The position numbers and the translations under genes were made by a program. 6,890 bases of DNA from Sulfitobacter sp. (GTDB lineage: Bacteria; Pseudomonadota; Alphaproteobacteria; Rhodobacterales; Rhodobacteraceae). Below are positions 1 through 5,181 of the stretch, piece by piece. Below the pieces are notes generated by a model. It worked only from the letters and a program-made list of their open reading frames with translations, was not told where the DNA came from and did not search any database. Each line of letters opens with the position of its first letter. Position 1 is the first letter of the stretch. Where the stretch lies: NCBI GenBank assembly GCA_026421135.1, contig JAPKCR010000115.1:1-6890 (forward strand), in the 5' to 3' direction.

Positions 1-118
1 GACCAAGGTTCTATCAGGCACAGTCAGTTATCCTACACCACCGTTCGAGCAGCCCGAAGACGGGTTTGCATTGCTATGTTGTTGCTTGCCTGACGGTGAT
101 CTTGAGTTGGACGTTTAA
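1..118 (+). CDS. C-terminal end of an upstream gene, possibly a protein ending in a [2Fe-2S] ferredoxin domain (partial)
   Basis: An open frame enters from the left edge (first full codon at base 2) and ends with TAA at 116-118, giving 38 residues. They include LSGTVSYPTPP followed by GFALLCCCLPDGDLELDV. The second stretch resembles the end of plant-type [2Fe-2S] ferredoxin domains, where the fourth cluster cysteine sits in a G-x-L-x-C-C-x-x-P-x-x-D-L-x-L-D-type strand, as in many NAD(P)H:ferredoxin-type oxygenase reductases. The first three cluster cysteines would lie upstream and cannot be seen. The stop codon is one base before the ATG of the CoA-transferase, so the two are probably co-transcribed and translationally coupled. 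The assignment rests on a very short tail. That the frame is coding is fairly likely; the ferredoxin identity is tentative. Confidence 0.55.
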   Translation, partial: TKVLSGTVSYPTPPFEQPEDGFALLCCCLPDGDLELDV

Positions 119-119
119 C

Positions 120-1301
120 ATGGGTGCCTTGGATGGATTGCGGGTCTTGGACTTGAGCCGAATTCTAGCAGGTCCGACAGCGACACAGTTACTGGGTGAT
201 TTTGGTGCGGACATCATCAAGGTGGAACGCCCCGATACGGGCGATGACACCCGTGGATGGGGCCCACCTTTCGTGACCGACAAAGATGGTCAACCGACCC
301 GTGAGAGCGCATATTATCTGTGTGCCAATCGCAACAAACGCTCAATCGGGGTTGATATTGCGACAGCCGAGGGTGCCGCGACAGTGCGCGCATTATTGGC
401 CCATTGCGATGTGTTGGTCGAGAATTTCAAACCCGACGGTTTGGCGAAATACGGGTTGGATTACGCCAGCCTTTGCGATGAGTTCCCTGGGTTGGTCTAT
501 TGCTCGATCTCGGGTTTTGGTCAAACTGGTCCCAATCGCGACAAGCCCGGCTATGATTTGCTTGCCCAAGCGTATGGCGGAATTATGAGCCTGACAGGTG
601 CGCCCGATCGTGAACCAATGAAGGTCGCAGTTGGCATCGCGGACGTTATGACGGGCATGTACGCCAGCAACGCAGTTTTGGCCGCTCTGCGCCACAAGGA
701 TAAAACTGGCGAGGGGCAGCACATTGATATCGCCTTGGTAGATTGCCAAATCGCGTGGTTGATCAATGAGGGTACGAATTATCTGACCAGCGGCAACGTC
801 CCGACGCGGCGCGGCAATGGGCACCCGAATATCGTGCCGTATCAAGTGTTTGAAGTTGCAGACGGACACGCTGTTGTCGCCGTTGGCAATGATGCGCAAT
901 TCGTTCGGTTCTGTGACTTGCTTGGATGCAGCGATCTGGCGGTTGATCCTGACTACGCCACCAATGCGGCAAGGCTACTTAATCGTGATACGCTGATTGC
1001 AATTCTCAGCGGGATTCTGATCGACGTCGAACGCGACTGGCTCATTGGCGAAATGGAAGCGCGCAAGATACCCGGTGGGCCGATCAATGATCTGGCTGAT
1101 GTATTTGAAACCGATCAGGTCGCCGCGCGAGATATGAAAATCGAAATGCCGCATCCCGTGGCTGCATCCGGCAAGGTCGACCTGATCGGCAATCCGGTTA
1201 AGTTTTCAAAGACACCCGTAACCTATCGCCGCGCGCCGCCCGTTTGTGGCGCAGACACCGATGACATCATCAAAGAATTCTTGAATTCAGACGACATATG
1301 A
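120..1301 (+). CDS. Family III (CaiB/BaiF) CoA-transferase, candidate succinyl-CoA:3-sulfinopropionate CoA-transferase
   Basis: Enzymes of this family move CoA from a donor thioester, often succinyl-CoA, to a free carboxylic acid in the cytoplasm, through an aspartyl mixed anhydride. The 393-residue protein has the usual family length. It opens with the classic N-terminal strand and helix (GLRVLDLSRILAGPTATQLL, residues 6-25, then GDFGADIIKVE). The expected catalytic aspartate is Asp146 in KPGYDLLAQAYGG (142-154), and the GEGQHIDIALVD stretch (197-208) is also typical. I chose ATG 120 because family homology begins there and it lies one base after the upstream stop. A TTG at base 66 would add a non-homologous hydrophobic extension inside the upstream gene. 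The Shine-Dalgarno match is weak, which suits coupling. The next gene looks like a desulfinase, so the acceptor may be 3-sulfinopropionate, as for Act of Variovorax paradoxus. Glutarate, mesaconate or another dicarboxylate remain possible. Family is certain; substrate is inference. Confidence 0.93.
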   Translation: MGALDGLRVLDLSRILAGPTATQLLGDFGADIIKVERPDTGDDTRGWGPPFVTDKDGQPTRESAYYLCANRNKRSIGVDIATAEGAATVRALLAHCDVLVENFKPDGLAKYGLDYASLCDEFPGLVYCSISGFGQTGPNRDKPGYDLLAQAYGGIMSLTGAPDREPMKVAVGIADVMTGMYASNAVLAALRHKDKTGEGQHIDIALVDCQIAWLINEGTNYLTSGNVPTRRGNGHPNIVPYQVFEVADGHAVVAVGNDAQFVRFCDLLGCSDLAVDPDYATNAARLLNRDTLIAILSGILIDVERDWLIGEMEARKIPGGPINDLADVFETDQVAARDMKIEMPHPVAASGKVDLIGNPVKFSKTPVTYRRAPPVCGADTDDIIKEFLNSDDI

Positions 1302-1302
1302 A

Positions 1303-1307
1303 AAGGA
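1303..1307 (+). promoter_or_regulatory. Ribosome binding site of the acyl-CoA dehydrogenase-like gene
   Basis: AAGGA lies 7 bases before ATG 1315, within the 13-base gap after the CoA-transferase stop. The spacing is normal and it fixes the start. Confidence 0.7.
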
Positions 1308-1314
1308 ACACATC

Positions 1315-2508
1315 ATGCATTTCTTAACTGACGCACAACGCGATCTACAGGCCCGTGCCAAAGCCATGTCCGACACATATGTTAAAGACATGGCCGCCGA
1401 ATTGGACCGCACGGAACAATATCCTTGGGACACCACTAAAAAGCTCGCTGAGGCTGAGTTTATGGGCATGACGATCCCGAAGGAATATGGCGGGCAGGGG
1501 CTCGGGTATCTCGACACGGTGTTGGTCATTGAGCAGATGGGCCGCAATTGCGGTGTGACTGCACGCATCGTGGTCGAAGCCAATATGGGTGGCATCGGTG
1601 CGATCATGGCGTATGGGTCTGAGGAGCAGAAAAAGTTAGTCGCACCTTATGTCTTGGCGGGTGACAAGCCTGCGATTTGCATCACAGAACCAGCCGCCGG
1701 ATCAGCTGCGACGGAAATGACCACCACGGCTGAAAAAGTTGATGGCGGCTTTCGGTTGAACGGCACCAAACACTGGATCACGGGTGGCGGCGTGTCCAAA
1801 GTCCATTTGATTTTCGCCCGCGTTGTTGAAAATGGCGAAGACCTTGGCATTGGAGGCTTCATAGCCATCCGCGGTGAGGACGAGGGCCTCGTTGTTGGTG
1901 ATCGCGAGCCGTCTATGGGTCTGCGTGCGATCCCGGAAACGCAGCTGCATTTTCAAGATTTGTTCCTGCCTGATGCGCGCGCTGTAACGTTGCCGAATGG
2001 CTATCGCAAAGGGTTTGCCGCGCTGATGAACGCCTATAACGCGCAACGTGTTGGTGCCGCGACTGTTGCCCACGGCATCGCGCAAGGCGCCTATGAACGG
2101 GCTGTTGATTTCGTCAAAACACGCGAACAATTTGGCCGCCCAATTGCAGAATTTCAGGGGTTGCAGTGGATGTTGGCGGACATGTCCACCGGCCTCGCCG
2201 CAGCGCAGGCGTTGATTTACAAGGCGGCAATGGGCACGGGCGGGCAATTCCCTGACATGCAAGAAGCGGCACAGGCCAAGATTTTTGCGTCCGATAACGC
2301 GATAAAAGTGACGGGTGATGCGCTGCAATTGCATGGCGCCATGGGCTATTCCCGCAACCTACCGATGGAACGGATGTGCCGCGATGCGCGGATGTTTACA
2401 ATTGGTGGCGGCACAGGTCAGATGTTGCGCAATCAGGTGGCAAGTTCGCTTTTGGGCATCAAGTTACCGCAAACGCGCGCGGGTCATCTTAAGCTGGCTG
2501 CGGAATAG
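1315..2508 (+). CDS. acd: Acyl-CoA dehydrogenase-superfamily flavoprotein lacking the catalytic glutamate, probable 3-sulfinopropionyl-CoA desulfinase
   Basis: The 397-residue protein has the acyl-CoA dehydrogenase fold. The N-terminal helical domain is followed by the FAD/substrate strand CITEPAAGSAATEM (residues 122-135; Ala131 replaces the usual Asp of the GSD motif), then TKHWITGGG (151-159), TREQFGRPIAEFQ (269-281) and the second signature QLHGAMGYSRNLPMERMCRD (338-357). The usual catalytic base, the Glu of the Y-E-G-T-S-Q motif in medium-chain enzymes, is Gly365 here (IGGGTGQ). The alternative base position in the isovaleryl-CoA dehydrogenase helix is Gln244 (NAQRVGAA). Arg84 sits in VTARIVVEAN. 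From memory, absence of the base together with Arg84 characterises 3-sulfinopropionyl-CoA desulfinase, which releases sulfite and leaves propionyl-CoA without net oxidation. The adjacent CoA-transferase fits as the activating enzyme. The fold is certain; loss of ordinary dehydrogenase chemistry is likely; the exact substrate is inferred. Confidence 0.9.
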   Translation: MHFLTDAQRDLQARAKAMSDTYVKDMAAELDRTEQYPWDTTKKLAEAEFMGMTIPKEYGGQGLGYLDTVLVIEQMGRNCGVTARIVVEANMGGIGAIMAYGSEEQKKLVAPYVLAGDKPAICITEPAAGSAATEMTTTAEKVDGGFRLNGTKHWITGGGVSKVHLIFARVVENGEDLGIGGFIAIRGEDEGLVVGDREPSMGLRAIPETQLHFQDLFLPDARAVTLPNGYRKGFAALMNAYNAQRVGAATVAHGIAQGAYERAVDFVKTREQFGRPIAEFQGLQWMLADMSTGLAAAQALIYKAAMGTGGQFPDMQEAAQAKIFASDNAIKVTGDALQLHGAMGYSRNLPMERMCRDARMFTIGGGTGQMLRNQVASSLLGIKLPQTRAGHLKLAAE

Positions 2509-2511
2509 GGT

Positions 2512-3828
2512 ATGAGCAAACTCGACCGGTTCGGCGCCCCCGTATCTCACCACGATCAGGCAGATATTGATGTTTTTGGACAGGCCGCCGAACTGATGCT
2601 CGGCTTTGCGCCTGATCCTGTTGGCATGATCAAGGAAGTGCTGAAGAAGTCACCGGATTTCATCATGGCACGGTGTTTTTTGGCGGGTGTGTATCTGATC
2701 GCAAGTGACAAACGTCGCCAACCTTTGTTGCACCAACAATATGCTGAGCTGTGCAAGTTGGCGGATCGTGCAAACGCCCGCGAAAAGGGTCACATCCACG
2801 CCATCGGCCTTTGGGTTGCTGGTGATCTTTACGGATCATCGCAAGCCTACGCCGACATTTTGAACGATTTCCCACGCGACATCGTAGCGCTTCAATACGG
2901 GCAACAAACTGATTTCTTGCTTGGAAGCGCGAGTTCAACGCGTGACCGGCCCGCACGCATGGCGGCGCACTGGTCGCAGGAAGATCCGCAGTATTCCTAT
3001 ATTCTGGGCATGCAGGCTTTCGGATTGGAAGAAGCGGGGCATTACGCTGCTGCGCAGGCTTTGGCCGAGCGGTCGGTTGCGATGAACCCCAAAGACACAT
3101 GGGGCGTTCACGCCTTGGCCCACTGCCTTGAAATGCAGGGAAAACCTGACGAGGGCGTCACGTTCATGACGTCCTGCGAGGAACATTGGGGACACGACAA
3201 TTACCTGTCGATTCACAACCGCTGGCACTTGTCTTTGTATCATATCGAGCGCTGCGAATTTGATGAAACGCTTGCGATGCATGACGCGCATATGGTGGTG
3301 ACGCCCAAGTCAGAGCTGATGGATGCCCATGACAGTGCTGCCTTGTTGTGGCGCCTAAATCTGGACGGCGTCGATGTGGGCGATCGGTGGAATCCGGTTG
3401 CCGATAAATACGCCGAAGTGGTGGATCAGGCCTACATGGCGTTTACCGATTTGCATGCCATGATGTCCTTTGCCGCCACAGGCCGCGAGGCAGAGGCACA
3501 GGCCCAATTGGCAGCATTGGAAACTGCGGCGACGCAAGCAGGCACCGCTGGCGATATCATCCGCATTGCGGGCCTCCCGCTGGTGCGTGGGTTCCACGCG
3601 TTCGGGCGCGGCGAGTATGCACAGGCCAAACAGCTTTTGTCCGCTGCTCGTCACAACAGCCACCTGATCGGTGGATCAATTGCACAGCGCGACGTTATCA
3701 ACTGGACCCTCACAGAGGCCGCCATGCGCGATGGCGACACGGCAACGGTCCGCGCGTTGATCGCGGAACGCACGCTCATGAAACCCCACTCACCCCTCAC
3801 GGATATGTTCACCCGCCGCGCGGCGTAA
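2512..3828 (+). CDS. TTC38-type tetratricopeptide repeat protein, function unknown
   Basis: This 438-residue protein matches my recollection of the tetratricopeptide repeat protein 38 (TTC38) family, found in bacteria and animals and without an established reaction. Helical repeat pairs run through the protein, for example 36-65 and 161-192. Family-like blocks follow: WGVHALAHCLEMQGKPDEG (197-215), IHNRWHLSLYHIE (234-246), DSAALLWRLNLDGVDVGDRW (274-293), DLHAMMSFAATGR (313-325) and GGSIAQRD (387-394). No signal peptide or membrane segment is visible, so it should be cytosolic. Its ATG is only three bases after the preceding TAG, with GGAA at 2502-2505 as a weak ribosome site, so it is probably translated by coupling to the acyl-CoA dehydrogenase-like gene. 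Conserved histidines (His200, 204, 235, 239, 315) suggest a ligand- or metal-binding pocket rather than a plain scaffold, but this is inference. Confidence 0.88.
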   Translation: MSKLDRFGAPVSHHDQADIDVFGQAAELMLGFAPDPVGMIKEVLKKSPDFIMARCFLAGVYLIASDKRRQPLLHQQYAELCKLADRANAREKGHIHAIGLWVAGDLYGSSQAYADILNDFPRDIVALQYGQQTDFLLGSASSTRDRPARMAAHWSQEDPQYSYILGMQAFGLEEAGHYAAAQALAERSVAMNPKDTWGVHALAHCLEMQGKPDEGVTFMTSCEEHWGHDNYLSIHNRWHLSLYHIERCEFDETLAMHDAHMVVTPKSELMDAHDSAALLWRLNLDGVDVGDRWNPVADKYAEVVDQAYMAFTDLHAMMSFAATGREAEAQAQLAALETAATQAGTAGDIIRIAGLPLVRGFHAFGRGEYAQAKQLLSAARHNSHLIGGSIAQRDVINWTLTEAAMRDGDTATVRALIAERTLMKPHSPLTDMFTRRAA

Positions 3829-3846
3829 TATTTTAACATCTCAGAA

Positions 3847-3853
3847 AAGGAGG
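3847..3853 (+). promoter_or_regulatory. Strong Shine-Dalgarno site of the aminotransferase gene
   Basis: AAGGAGG, a perfect anti-16S match, lies 6 bases before ATG 3860. It is the strongest ribosome site in the window and settles the start. The surrounding 31-base gap contains no hairpin terminator, so readthrough from the TPR gene is expected. Confidence 0.85.
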
Positions 3854-3859
3854 CCCGCC

Positions 3860-5155
3860 ATGACAGGTCAGAAAAATGCAAAATTGATGGACCGGCGCAG
3901 CGCCGCCATTTCGAACGGTGTCGGCCTGATGCATCCGGTCTTTGCGCGCGAAGCCCTGAACGCCGAACTTTGGGATGTTGATGGCAACCGATTTATCGAC
4001 TTTGCGTCTGGGATTGCGGTGACCAACTGTGGTCATCGTCACCCACACATTGTGGCGGCCGTTGCGGACCAGTTGGCGGCGTTTACCCACACCTGTCAGC
4101 ACGTCGCCCCCTACGAGAACATGATTGAGTTGGCTGAGAAGCTGAACGAAATAGTGCCTGGTGATTTTGAGAAAAAGACCGCGTTTTTTACCAGCGGCGC
4201 TGAAGCTGTTGAAAATGCAGTGAAACTTGCGCGGGCCTTTACAGGGCGCAATGGCGTCATTGCCTTTGGTGGCGGGTTTCACGGGCGCACGTTTATGGGC
4301 ATGTCGTTGACGGGTAAGGTCGCGCCCTACAAGGCGGGTTTCGGGTCGATGATGCCTGATGTCTATCACGTCCCCATGCCGCGCGCTTTGGCTGGCGTGA
4401 ACCAAGATGTCGCAATGGCGGGGATTAAAACCCTGTTCAAAGAAGCGATTGAACCTGCGCGTGTTGCCGCGATCATCATCGAACCTGTTCAGGGCGAAGG
4501 CGGTTTTTATCAAGCGCCTGACTCCTTGATTACCGCGTTGCGCGCTTTGTGTGATGAACACGGAATTCTTCTGATCGCGGACGAAGTGCAGTCAGGTTTC
4601 GGTCGCACCGGCAAAATGTTTGGCATGCAGCACTACGGCGCCAGTGCCGATTTGACCGCGATGGCCAAAGGGCTTGCAGGTGGTATGCCTTTGTCTGCGG
4701 TGACGGGCCGTATGAACGTCATGGATCATGTAGGGCCGGGCAGTATTGGTGGCACATATGGCGGCAATCCGTTGGCAGTGGCCGCGAGTCTCGCCGTTTT
4801 GGACATCATCGAAAATGAGGGCCTGTGCGCCCGCGCTGAAATGCTGGGCGGGGTCCTGACGAAACGGTTGAATGGGTTGCGCACGTCAATCCCTCAAATC
4901 GCCGAGGTGCGGGGGCCGGGCTTTATGGTTGCCGCAGAGTTTTGCGACCCCGAAACTGGTGTGTCTTTGCCTGCAATGGCAAATGCGGTCAAAGAAGGGG
5001 CGCGCGCACGCGGCTTAATTTTGTTGACCTGTGGCGTCGATGGCAATGTCATCCGGTTCCTCGCGCCGTTGACCATCCAAGAGACAGTGATGGACGAAGC
5101 GCTTGATATTCTTGAAGCTGTCATGATCGAGGCGAGCGAAGCTGCACATGCGTAA
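3860..5155 (+). CDS. gabT: Class III PLP-dependent omega-aminotransferase, 4-aminobutyrate:2-oxoglutarate aminotransferase-like
   Basis: The enzyme would transfer a terminal amino group, typically from GABA, to 2-oxoglutarate, giving an aldehyde and glutamate in the cytosol. At 431 residues it is close to E. coli GabT (426). Visible landmarks are DGNRFIDFASGIAV near the N-terminus, SGAEAVENAVKLAR in the phosphate-binding region, and IIEPVQGEGGF with Glu213, equivalent to the substrate-gating Glu211 of GabT. DEVQSGFGRTG starts at Asp241, which contacts the pyridine nitrogen. The Schiff-base lysine is Lys270 in MAKGLAGGMPLSAV, and GGTYGGNPLA follows. All catalytic residues are present, so it should be active. 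There is no GABA dehydrogenase gene beside it; its neighbours are CoA and sulfur-type enzymes. The real amino donor could therefore be another omega-amino acid such as beta-alanine, or a sulfur analogue such as homotaurine or hypotaurine. Sequence alone does not decide this. Confidence 0.9.
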   Translation: MTGQKNAKLMDRRSAAISNGVGLMHPVFAREALNAELWDVDGNRFIDFASGIAVTNCGHRHPHIVAAVADQLAAFTHTCQHVAPYENMIELAEKLNEIVPGDFEKKTAFFTSGAEAVENAVKLARAFTGRNGVIAFGGGFHGRTFMGMSLTGKVAPYKAGFGSMMPDVYHVPMPRALAGVNQDVAMAGIKTLFKEAIEPARVAAIIIEPVQGEGGFYQAPDSLITALRALCDEHGILLIADEVQSGFGRTGKMFGMQHYGASADLTAMAKGLAGGMPLSAVTGRMNVMDHVGPGSIGGTYGGNPLAVAASLAVLDIIENEGLCARAEMLGGVLTKRLNGLRTSIPQIAEVRGPGFMVAAEFCDPETGVSLPAMANAVKEGARARGLILLTCGVDGNVIRFLAPLTIQETVMDEALDILEAVMIEASEAAHA

Positions 5156-5181
5156 ATCGACTACATATACAGTAGGGTGCC

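Noticed and set aside
49..69. Small hairpin AGCCCG-AAGA-CGGGTT followed by a short T run, terminator-like
   Set aside because: The stem is only six pairs including a G-U, the T tract is three bases, and it lies inside the upstream coding frame.
66..119. TTG start adding 18 residues to the CoA-transferase
   Set aside because: The extension is hydrophobic, unlike family N-termini, and overlaps the plausible end of the upstream gene; ATG 120 matches the family start.
1275..1288. Tandem GAATTC-TT-GAATTC repeat near the end of the CoA-transferase gene
   Set aside because: It encodes ordinary C-terminal residues (Glu-Phe-Leu-Asn) and is too short to be a convincing operator.
1702..2334. 210-codon open frame on the minus strand
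   Set aside because: It is opposite the acyl-CoA dehydrogenase-like gene and shows no domain or ribosome site.
3833..4561. 242-codon open frame on the minus strand
   Set aside because: It lies opposite the aminotransferase, which carries all family motifs; the translation has no recognisable domain and is arginine/histidine-rich as antisense shadows of GC-rich genes are.
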